Shown one piece after another: positions 30,701 to 42,700 of a DNA stretch of 64,000 nucleotides. The notes beneath the pieces are model-generated. The model was not told where the DNA came from and did no database searches. It saw only the letters and a program-made list of their open reading frames with translations. This DNA comes from VXNE01 sp965217825 (GTDB lineage Bacteria; Pseudomonadota; Gammaproteobacteria; Pseudomonadales; Azotimanducaceae), in the NCBI GenBank assembly GCA_965217825.1, contig OZ244571.1, positions 4,526,001 through 4,590,000 of the forward strand. Direction: 5' to 3'. Position numbers and translations under genes: made by a program. Position 1 is the stretch's first letter; every line of letters starts with the position of its first letter.

Positions 30701-33700
30701 AACCAGACGGCGGCGGGCACGGTGGTGGCGGCGGACAGCGACACGGGCGACGACATCACGGGCTACGCGATCACCGGCGGGGCGGACCAGGCGCTGTTCG
30801 AGATCGGGGCGACCTCCGGGGCGCTGACGTTCAAGACGGCGCCGAACTTCGAGGACGCCGAGGACCAGGGCACCGACAACACCTACGTCGTGACGGTACA
30901 GGCGACCAGCGGCACGGACTCGCGGGTCAAGACGGCGACGCAGGCGATCACGGTGACGGTGACGAATGTGAGCGGCGAGGCGCCGGGCAAGCCGGACGCA
31001 CCGAACGTGTCGGCTGCGTCGGTGACGAGCCTGACGGTGAGCTGGTCGGCGCCGGCCAACGCCGGCCCGGCGATCACCGACTACGACTACCGCCACCGGA
31101 CGACCTCGCCGCAGGGCACCTGGACGGAGGTGACCGGCACGACGATCACGACGCTGTCGGCGACCATCGGGAGCCTGGAAGAGAACACCTCCTACGACGT
31201 GCAGGTGCGGGCCACCAACGACGAGGGCACCGGCGACTGGTCGGACTCGGGCAGCGGCACGACGGACGCCAACGCGGCGCCGTCGTTCTCCTCTTCGGCG
31301 GCGTTCGACGCGGCGGAGAACCAGACGGCGGCGGGCACGGTGGTGGCGGCGGACAGCGACACGGGCGACGACATCACCGGCTACGCGATCACCGGCGGGG
31401 CGGACCAGGCGCTGTTCGAGATCGGGGCGACCTCCGGGGCGCTGACGTTCAAGACGGCGCCGAACTTCGAGGACGCCGAGGACCAGGGCACCGACAACAC
31501 CTACGTCGTGACGGTACAGGCGACCAGCGGCACGGACTCGCGGGTCAAGACGGCGACGCAGGCGATCACGGTGACGGTGACGAATGTGAGCGGCGAGGCG
31601 CCGGGCAAGCCGGCCGCGCCGACGGTGTCGGCCGCCTCGGTGACGAGCCTGACGGTGAACTGGTCGGCGCCGGCCAACGCGGGCCCGGCGATCACGGACT
31701 ACGACGTGCAGTACCGGGAGGGCACCACCGGCAACTGGACGGACGGCGGCCACACCGGCGCCGCCGTCACGGCGACGCTGTCGGGACTGTCGGAGAACAC
31801 CTCCCACCAGGTGCAGGTGCGGGCGACCAACGACGAGGGCACGGGCGACTGGTCGGACTCGGGCAGCGGCACGACGGACGCCAACGCGGCGCCGGCGTTC
31901 TCCTCTTCGGCGGCGTTCGACGCGGCGGAGAACCAGACGGCGGCCGGCACGGTGCTGGCGGCCGACAGCGATTCGGATGATGACATCACCGGCTACGACA
32001 TCACCGGCGGCGCGGACCAGGCGCTGTTCGAGATCGGGGCGACCTCCGGGGCGCTGACGTTCAAGACGGCGCCGAACTTCGAGGACGCCGAGGACCAGGG
32101 CACCGACAACACCTACGTCGTGACGGTACAGGCGACCAGCGGCACGGACTCGCGGGTCAAGACGGCGACGCAGGCGATCACGGTGACGGTGACGGATGTG
32201 AGCGGCGAGGCGCCGGGCAAGCCGGACGCGCCGACGGTGGCGCCGGCGTCGGTGACGAGCCTGACGGTGACGTGGACGGCACCGGCCAACGCCGGTCCGG
32301 CCATCACCGACTACGACGTGCGGTACCGGGCGGGCACCACCGGGGACTGGAGCGACGGAGGCCACACCGGCGCCGCCACCACGGCGACGCTGTCGGGGCT
32401 TTCGGAGAACACCTCCTATCAGGTACAGGTGCAGGCCACCAACGACGAGGGGACGGGCTCGTGGTCGGACTCGGGAACCGGCACGACGGACGCCAATGCG
32501 GCGCCGGCGTTCAGCTCTTCGGCGACGTTCGACGCGGCGGAGAACCAGACGGCGGCCGGCACGGTGCTGGCGGCCGACTCCGATTCGGGCGACGACGTCA
32601 CCGGCTACGCGCTCACCGGCGGGGCAGACCAGAGTTTCTTCTCGATCGGGGTGACGTCGGGGGCGCTGACGTTCGACGATGCGCCCAACTTCGAGGACGC
32701 CGAGGACCAGGGCACCGACAACACCTACGTGGTCGAGGTCCAGGCGACCAGCGGCACGGGTGAGCGGGTGAAGACCGCCACGCAGACGATCACGGTGACG
32801 GTGACGGATGTGAGCGGCGAGGCGCCGGGCAAGCCGGACGCGCCGGACGTGGCGGCGGCGTCGGTGTCGAGCCTGACGGTGAACTGGTCGGCGCCGGCCA
32901 ACGCGGGTCCGGCGATCACCGACTACGACGTGCAGTACCGGGAAGGCACCAGCGGGAGCTGGAGCGACGGCGGCCACGCCGGCGCCGCCACCACGGCGAC
33001 GCTGTCGGGGCTTTCGGAGAACACCTCCTATCAGGTACAGGTGCAGGCCACCAACGACGAGGGGACGGGCTCGTGGTCGGACTCGGGAACCGGCACGACG
33101 GACGCCAACGCGGCACCGACGTTCTCCTCTTCGGCGACGTTCGACGCGGCGGAGAACCAGACGGCGGCCGGCACGGTGCTGGCGACGGACGGCGACACGG
33201 ACGACGACGTCACGGGCTACGCGATCACCGGCGGGGCGGATGAGGCGTTCTTCTCGATCGGGACGACGTCCGGAGCGCTGACGTTCGACACGGCGCCGAA
33301 CTTCGAGGACGCCGAGGACCAGGGCACCGACAACACCTACGTCGTGACGGTGCAGGCGACCAGCGGCACGGACTCGCGGGTCAAGACGGCGACGCAGACG
33401 ATCACGGTGACGGTGACGGATGTGAGCGGCGAGGCGCCGGGCAAGCCGGACGCGCCGGACGTGTCGGCGGCGTCGGTGTCGAGCCTGACGGTGAGCTGGT
33501 CGGCACCCGCCAACGCCGGTCCGGCCATCGACGACTACGACGTGCAGTACCGGGAGGGCACCACCGGCAACTGGACGGACGGCGGCCACACCGGCGCCGC
33601 CGTCACGGCGACGCTGTCGGGACTGTCGGAGAACACCTCCCACCAGGTGCAGGTGCGGGCGACCAACGACGAGGGCACGGGCGACTGGTCGGACTCGGGC

Positions 33701-36700
33701 AGCGGCACGACGGACGCCAACGCGGCGCCGGCGTTCTCCTCTTCGGCGGCGTTCGACGCGGCGGAGAACCAGACGGCGGCCGGCACGGTGCTGGCGACGG
33801 ACGGCGACACGGGCGACGACATCACCGGCTACGCGATCACCGGCGGCGCGGATGAGGCGTTCTTCTCGATCGGGACGACGTCCGGAGCGCTGACGTTCGA
33901 CGCGGCGCCGAACTTCGAGGACGCCAAGGATTTCGACACCGACAACGACTACGTGGTGACGGTCGCGGCGACCAGCGGCACCGGCACGCGAGAGAAGACG
34001 GCGACGCAGACGATCACGGTGACGGTGACCGACGTGAACACGGAGGCGCCGGGCAAGCCGGCCGCGCCGACGGTGTCGTCCGCGTCGGTGACGAGCCTGA
34101 CGGTGAACTGGTCGGCGCCGGCCAACGCCGGTCCGGCCATCACCGACTACGACGTGCAGTACCGGGAGGGCACCACCGGGGACTGGAGCGACGGCGGCCA
34201 CACCGGCGCCGCCACCACGGCGACGCTGTCGAGTCTGTCGGAGAACACGTCCTATCAGGTGCAGGTGCGGGCGACCAACGCCGAGGCCACCGGCGTGTGG
34301 TCGGACTCCGGCACAGGTTCGACGGAAGCCAACGCGGCGCCGGCGTTCAGCTCGTCGGCGGCGTTCGACGCGGCGGAGAACGGCACGGACGTGGCCATGG
34401 TGCGGGCGGAGGACAGCGATTCGGAGGACAAGATCGAGCGCTACGACATCACCGGCGGCGCGGACCAGGCGTTCTTCTTGGTTATCGCGTCGTCCGGGCA
34501 TCTGGAGTTCAGAGATGCGCCGAACTTCGAGGACGCCCAGGACCAGGGCACCAACAACACCTACATGGTGGAGGTGCAGGCGACCAGCGGCACAGGCACG
34601 CGGGAGAAGACCGCCACGCAGTCGATCACGGTAACGGTGACGGACGTGGCCGGCGAGAAGCCCGCCGCGCCGTCGGCGCCGTCGGTGTCCTCGGCGTCGG
34701 CGACGAGCCTGAGCGTGACGTGGGCCGCGCCGGACAACGCGGGCCCGGCGATCACGGACTACGACTACCGCCACCGGACGACTTCGCCGGTGGGGAACTG
34801 GACGGAGGTCACGGACACGACGAGCACGGCGCTGTCGGCGACGATCGGGAGTTTGGCCGAGACCACGTCCTACGACTTGCAGGTGCGGGCGACGAACGCG
34901 GAGGGCACCGGCGACTGGTCGGCCTCGGGCACCGGCTCGACCGATGCCAACGCGGCGCCGGCGTTCGACTCGGCGGCGACGTTCACGCCGGCGGAGAACC
35001 AGACCACGGTGGGCACGGTGGTGGCGTCGGACGGCGACACGGAAGACGACATCGAGGACTACGCGATCACCGGCGGCGCGGACCAGGGCAAGTTCTCGAT
35101 CCACGCGACCTCCGGCGCGCTGACGTTCAAGGCGGCGCCGAACTACGAGGACCCGGACGACGCCGACGCGGACGGCAGTTACCTGGTGACGGTGCAGGCC
35201 ACCAGCGGCACGGGGACGCGGGAGAAGACGGCGACGGCGGATATCCGCGTGACATTGCAAAATGTCATTGAACTGTTCACGCAGTTGACGGGACCGTCGA
35301 GCACGGATTACGCCGAGAACGGGGCCGTGCGGGTGGCCACCTACATCGCCTCGTCCGAGGCAGACCGGGACGGCATCGCGTGGAACCTCGGCGGAGACGA
35401 AGCCGAGCACTTCAGCATCGACAACCCAGCGGGCGTCCTTCGCTTCCACATCGACCCGGTCGACCCCTCCCCGTTCCTGCAGCCGCCGGACTTCGAGGCG
35501 CCGGTCGACGATGACGACGACGGGGTCTACGAGTTGATCGTGCTCGCCCGAGCCGGCTCCGCTCTCACCCTCAAGACTGTGATCGTCACGGTCACCGACG
35601 AGAACGAGGCCGGCGCAATCTCGCTGGACACGGCGCGGCCCAAGATGGGCGACCCGCTGACCGCAACGCTCACGGACCCCGACGGCGTCACGGCCGGGAC
35701 GGTCACCTGGCAGTGGGAGCGCTCAGCGGGCCGCAACACCTGGGTGGTCATCGACGGAGCCGAGGCAGCCAGCTACACGCCGGCGGCCGCCGATACGGGC
35801 GCCTACCTGCGGGTGACGGCAACCTACACCGACTCCCACCCTGCCGACCAGACCGCCCGCGCCGTCTCGGCCGAGGTCGTGGCCGCGGAGTTGCTCAGCA
35901 GCCTCGCAGTGACGACAAACGCCTCGACGGCCAACCCCGACACATGGGCCATGCGGCCCGATTTCAGTGCCGATATTCTCCACTACGCCGTCGGCTGCAC
36001 GGCCACGGACCCCGGTGACACCATGACGCTGACCTTTGCCGCGGCAAACGCGGGAACGCGCGTGGCCGTCAACGGAGAGCAGGCGGACGACCGGAAAGCG
36101 ACCGTTGAGGTGCCGGTGGAGGGGGACAGCGAGGTGCGGATCACCCTCGCGACCGGCAGCACCGGCGTGCATACGACCTACGTCGTGCACTGCATGGACA
36201 GCAGGAATCCGGCCATCGAACGCACAATCAAGGAACCGGGAGCTTCGACCGAGCTGATCTCGATCTCTGCACAAGATGAACCCACTAGAGACACTGTTCG
36301 TGCCACCTATCTGGCGATTATCGATGCCAACGGCGTGCCGCGCTGGCAACAACGGCTCCCCGAGAGTCGTACGGTCCATTTCAAGGTTCACCCCGACGGA
36401 AAATATCCATACTCCTACGGGGAGGCCCCTGAAATAGTCATCCTCGACGAGAACCTTGTCGTGGTGGAGAGGGTCACGACCACCGACGATCTCCAACACA
36501 CCGGCACCCACGACTTTGTGATCAGAGAGAACGGCAACTACGTCTTCGAGGCATACGAGCCCGCCACCCGTGACTTCAGCGCCTATACCGATGAGGACGA
36601 CAATCCATACGGCACGAGCGAGGACACGTCGGACTCGGTCATCGAAGAAGTGACCCCGGATGGAGAGCGCGTCTTCTTCTGGAACTCGTGGGATCACATG

Positions 36701-39700
36701 TACCTGAACGATTGCCTCCAGCACCGGTTTCCCATCGATTACGCCCACATCAACTCGGTGCAGGTCGTCGACGAGGCGGACATCATCGCCTCGTTCCGCG
36801 GCTGCTCGCAGGTGTGGCGGATCGACCGCGAAACGCAAGCCGGGGAATGGCTGTTGGGACGGAGCAACCGCAGCGACGCGGAGTGGGAGAGGAAGGGCAT
36901 TCGGATGCTCAAGATCGTCGGCGATCCCCACGGAGAGTTCTGCGGGCAGCATTCCGCCCGGCTGATACCCAACGGGCATCTCCTGCTCTTCGACAACGGC
37001 AATCAGTGCCTTGAAGACCCGGAGACGGGCGAAACCCAACGACCGAATTCGGTGTTCAGCCGCGTCGTGGAGTATGCGCTCGACCCCGACAACGGTGAGG
37101 CGGCCTTTGTGCGCCAGCATTGCTCGGGCAACACCTGTGATCGGGTTTCGAGATCCCAGGGCCACATCCATCGCATGGACAGCGGCCATTGGCTGATCAG
37201 TTGGGGCCGCGGCGAGTCGTCCCGTGTCTCGGACGCGTCAGTGACCGAGGTCGATCCACTCACCAACGAAGAACTGCTTGCCTTCAAGATCACGCATCCC
37301 GACTATTACGCTGGCCCCGATGAGGCCGGGACCACCCGGGCCTACCCGGTGGAGTTCGTGGCGCTGGCGGACACGCCCGGCCCGCTGAGGGCGGAGATTG
37401 CCGAGAGCTCCGCCACTTCGGTATCCCATCTCGGCCCGACCGATGCACCGAAGGTGGTGGTTGCCTTCAACCAGCCGGTGGTGGACCCGGACCCCGCCGC
37501 CACCACCTGGCCATGGGTCAGCGTCCAGGGCGCGACAGTCACAAGCATCTCGGCCCACACCGTACCCGGAGACCCGGCCAATGCCTATCTCTTCACCCTG
37601 ACTCCCGCGGGCGTTGGCCCGATCACCTTCGCCCTGGTTGCCGGCCAGTCCTGCGCCTCGGGCGGCATCTGCACCGCCGCCGGAACCGTGCTGTCGGCAG
37701 TCCCTGCTACGGCGCACACCATCGCTTGGGTCGACACCGTGGCGCCGGCGCTGGCCGCGGCGAACGGAGCCGCGGTGAACGGCGCGACCCTGACGCTGAC
37801 GTTCGACGAGGCGCTGGCGAGTGCGAATACCGCGGCATCGGCCTTCGCGGTGACCGGCGGGACGACCCGGACGATCTCGGGCGTATCGGTGAACGGTACC
37901 GCCGTGCAACTGACGATCGATCCCCCGATACTGTACGGCGAGTCCGGGATCGAGGTGGACTACACGACCCCTTCGCGGGAAGCGCTGGCAGACGCGGCGG
38001 GCAACAAGGTGGCGTCGTTCGAGGATCGGGCGGTCTCGAACGAGACGCCGGCCACGACACTGTCGACCGGGGTGAGTCTGTCGCTCGACACGGCTTCGGT
38101 CTCGGAGGGCGGCAGCGCGAAGTCGGTCGCGCTGACCGCCATGCTGAACCGCTCGGCGCGGCCGGCCGCGACGGCGGTGACGGTCGAGGTGGGCACGACC
38201 GGCGACACGGCGACGGAGGGAACCGACTACGCGGCGGTCGATGATCTGACGCTGACGATCCCGGCCTACTCGACGAGCGGCACGGCGCGCTTCACGCTGA
38301 CCCCGACGAACGACCGGATCGACGAACCGGACGAGAGTCTGACGGTGCGCGGATCGACGACCGTGAGCGGGCTGATCGTGACCCCGTCGGGCGGCCTCTC
38401 CATCGGGCTTTCCGACAACGACCCGGCGCCGTCGCTGGGGCTGTCCACGGACAAGCCGTCCTTCGCGGAGGACGGCGGCACGACGACGGTGACCGTGAGC
38501 ACCGGCTCGGGCTCGACGTTCGCGACCGCGCAGACGGTTCGCCTGTCGTTGGCGGGCACGGCGACGGAGACGACGGACTACACGATCAGCGGCAAGACGC
38601 TGACGCTGCCGGCGGGCGCGGGAACGACCGCGTCCATGGTGACCGCGACGCTGACCGGGGTGGACGACGATCTCGACGACGACGGCGAGACCGTTGTGGT
38701 CTCGGGCACGCACAACGGCGTGGCGTTCGGGGACCGCCGGACCGTAACCGTGGAGGACGACGACGATCCGGAGGTGACGGTCAGCTTCGCGCAAGCCGGG
38801 TACCGGGCGGCCGAAGGCGGGCACGTCGATGTGGCCGTGACGTTGAGCGCCGTGCCGGAGCGGCAGGTCTCGATACCGGTCGAGGCCGAAGGCGCCGACG
38901 GCGCGGACAGCGCCGACTTCTCGATCTCGCCGTCGAGCCTGTCGTTCGGGGCGAACGAGACGACCAGGACAGTACGCGTGAGCGCGGCGAACGACAGCGT
39001 CGTGGACCCGGGGGAGAGCGTGGCGCTCAGTCTCGGCACCCCGTTGCCCGAGCGGATCTCCGAGGGCGGCATCGCGGAAACGACAGTCGCGATCCGCGAC
39101 ACGGACTTCACCTTCGCCCCCGCGTTCGCGGCCGGCGCCGGGACGACGGAGTCGGACGCGGACACCTACACCGTGAGCGAGGCGTCGAGCGCCCTGCGCC
39201 TGTCGCTGCGGCTGGAGACGCCGCGCGGGGCGCGGGTCGTGGATATTGCGAACCCGGTGGTGGTGTCGCTCGCGACGCGGGAAAACGCCGGAAGCCGGGA
39301 GACGGACGAGGACTACGCCACCCGGCGGCGCAGCGGCACGTTCGGCGATTACCGGGAGTTCGACCGGGATCTGTCGTTCGCCCCGGGCGATTTCTCGGAC
39401 GACGCCGCCTGCGGCTGCGCGCGGGCGCGAAAGGCGGTGTCGGTGGACCTGTTCGACGACCGGGTCCACGAGCGGGTGGAGGTGTTCGGGCTGCGGCTGT
39501 CGCGCAAGAGCGGCCGTCTGTCGGTGTCGAGCCAGGACGTCACGGCGAAGATCGCCGAGGACGACGCCGAGCCCGCTCTGACGCTCGGGGCGGATCCGGG
39601 AACCATCGCCGAGGCGGGCGGAACGTCCACCGTCACGGTGAGCACCGGCGCGGGTTCGACGTTTGCGGCCGCTCAGACCATCCGGTTGGATTTGTCGGGC

Positions 39701-42700
39701 ACGGCGACGCGGGGCTCGGACTACACGATCGACTCCACGGCGCTGACGCTGCCCGCCGGCGCGGGCGAAGACCCCTCGACCGTGTCCACGACGGTGCGGG
39801 CTCTGGACGACCCGTTCGACGACAACGCCGAGACGGTGGCGCTGTCGGCGACGCGGGACGGCGTGGAGTTCGCCAGCCGCGCGGTCGCCATCGCCGACGA
39901 CGACATCGGCTCGACGCGGGTGGACCTGGAGGTGAACCCGGCCCAGGTCCGCGAGGACGCCGGCGCGGCGACGGTCCGGGTGACGGCGACCCTGGACGGG
40001 GCGGCGCGCGAGGAGGATACCGATGTCGCGGTTACGGTGGGAGCGAGCGGCGACTCGGCGGTCGAGGGGACGGACTACGCGACGGTGCCGGACCTGACCC
40101 TGACGATCGACGCGGGCGAGACGACCGCGGAGACGACGTTCCGGCTGGCCCCGGCGAACGACAGCGCGGTCGAAGGCGCCAGGACCATCACCGTGGACGG
40201 CAGCGCGCCCGGCCTCGCCGTGCGATCGGCCGATCTGACCCTGAACGACGACGATGTGGAGTCGACGACAGTGACGCTGACGCTGGATCCCCTCGAGGTC
40301 GGCGAGAACGCGGGCAGCCGCGCGGTGCGGGTGACGGGGACGCTCGACGGCGGCTCGCGGCCGACGGCGACGGTGGTGGCGGTGACGGTCGGATCGGGGG
40401 GCGACTCGGCGACGGAGGGCGAGGACTACGCCGAGATTCCCGAGCTGGAGCTGACGATCCCGGCGAACCGGACGGACGGGACGGTGACGTTCGCGTTGCG
40501 GCCGACGAACGACCGGACCGCCGAAGGGACCGAGACGATATCCGTGCGCGGCGACGTCGCGGGGCTGACGGTCACCCCCGCGGAACTTGCCATCGCGGAT
40601 GACGATACGGCTTCGACCCGGCTGGACCTGTCGCTGAACCCGTCGACGGTATCGGAAGCGGCGGCGCCGACGGAGGTGGCGGTGACCGCATCGCTCGATG
40701 CCGGGGCGCGGACGACGGATACGGCGGTGACGGTGACGGTGGGCGCATTCACCGATACGGCGACGCAGGATCTGGACTACGCGAACGTCTCGACGCTGCG
40801 AATCACGGTCCCGGCGAACGAGACCACCGGGCGGACGACGTTCGAGTTGGATCCCGAAGACGACGCGATCGCCGAAGGCGCGGAAACGATCTCGGTTACG
40901 GGCCGGGCGAGCGGCCTGACGGTGGCGCCGGCCGCCCTGACGCTTTCCGACAACGACCGGGCGTCGCGCGTCGTGACGCTGTCCGCGGATCCGGAGTCGG
41001 TCTCCGAGGACACGCCCGAGGACGTGACGGTGACCGCGTCGTTGAACGCCGGGGCGCGAGCCGAGGACACGCAGGTGCGGTTGACGGTGGGCGCGGCGGG
41101 CGACACGGCGGTGCCCGGAACGGACTACGAGCGGGTGTCGGAGCGGACGCTGACCATCCCGGCGGGCGAGACGGTCGGGACCGCAACGTTCCTACTTGAG
41201 CCGCTCGACAACGACTCGGCGGACGGCGCGAGGACGTTGTCGGTGACGGGGTCGACCACGGTGGCCGAACTGCGGATCGAACCCGCATCAGGCGCCAAAA
41301 TCGCGCTGGCGGACGACGACAGTCCGGCGGTGTTGGTGACGCCGGACAGGTTGACCGTGGTGGAGGCTGAATCCGGCACCTACATGGTGGAACTGCAGAC
41401 GCGGCCGACGGCCGACGTCACGGTGACGATCACGGGCGTGTCGGGAGACCTGAGCCTCGACAAGACCAGTCTCGTGTTTACCGGGGCCGACTGGAGCGAC
41501 CCGCAGGACGTGGAGGTGACGGCGGCGGACGACGACGACAGCGCGCGGGATCCCGACGTGACGCTGACGCACCGGGCGTCGGGCGCGCCCGAATATCGGG
41601 GGTTGAGGACGGAGCTGGTGGTGACGATCCGGGAGAACGACCCGAGCCTGGTATTCAGCGCGACGTCGGTAACGGTGCCGGAAGGGGAAACGGCCACGTA
41701 CACGGTGGCGCTGGCGACCGAGCCCACGGCCGAGGTGACGGTCCGAATTGCCGGCGCATCGGGGGATTTGAGCCTGGACAAGACCCGACTGGCGTTCACG
41801 CCGGGCGACTGGGACGACGCGCAAACGATCACGGTCGAGGCGGCCGAGGACGACGACACCTCGACGGACGCGGCGGTGACGCTGACGCACGAAGCGTCGG
41901 GCGGGGGATACGACGGCGTCGTCGGAACCGTGCGCGCGACCATCCGCGAGGACGACGGGGATCCACGCCCGCCGCCGCCGCCACCGCCGGGACCGGGGCC
42001 GGGGCCGTCGCCGCCGCCAAGCAACCGGCCGCCGGTGGCCACGGAGGAAATGACAGCGCGGATACTGGAGGTCGGCGACACGCTGGAGCTGGACGCCTCC
42101 GAGCACTTCCGGGACCCGGACCGGCGGCGCATGACGTTCGAGGCGGAGTCGGCGGACAGCGCGGTGGCGACCGTCGAGGTGGACGGTGGCGCGGTGACCG
42201 TGCGCGCGGCGGACCACGGCGTCACCGCGGTGACGGTGACGGCGGTGGACGACCGGCGGGCGCGGGCGGCGCAGAGCTTCGAGGTGACCGTCGGACGGCT
42301 GGTCTCGTTCGCGAGCGAGGAGGTGGCGGCGGCCGAGGGCGACACGGCGACCCTGACGGTCGCGATCAGCCGGCCGCGCGACGCGGCGACGGCGCTGGAG
42401 TATGTCGTCGGCCCGGACGACGACCCGGCGACCGCCGACGCGGACGCCGACGACCACGACGGCATGGCGGGAACGGTCGTGATCGCCGCCGGGGCGACGG
42501 AGGCGACGATCGCCATCGCCGTGCGCGACGACGACGACATCGAGCCGCCGCGGGAGATCTTCGCGGTGACGCTGCGACGATCGGCCGAGCAGGCGCGGGA
42601 CTTCGGGCTGGGAGTCGCCGCCGTCCGGGTGAGAATCGACGAGGGAGTCTGCGACCGGACGCCGCAGGTGCGCGACGCCTTGCGCCGCTCGCTGCCGTGC

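Noticed and set aside
27977..35449. A minus-strand frame of 2,490 codons opposite the cadherin-FN3 array
   Set aside because: Same reasoning: a repeated, Arg-rich antisense shadow of the plus-strand repeats.
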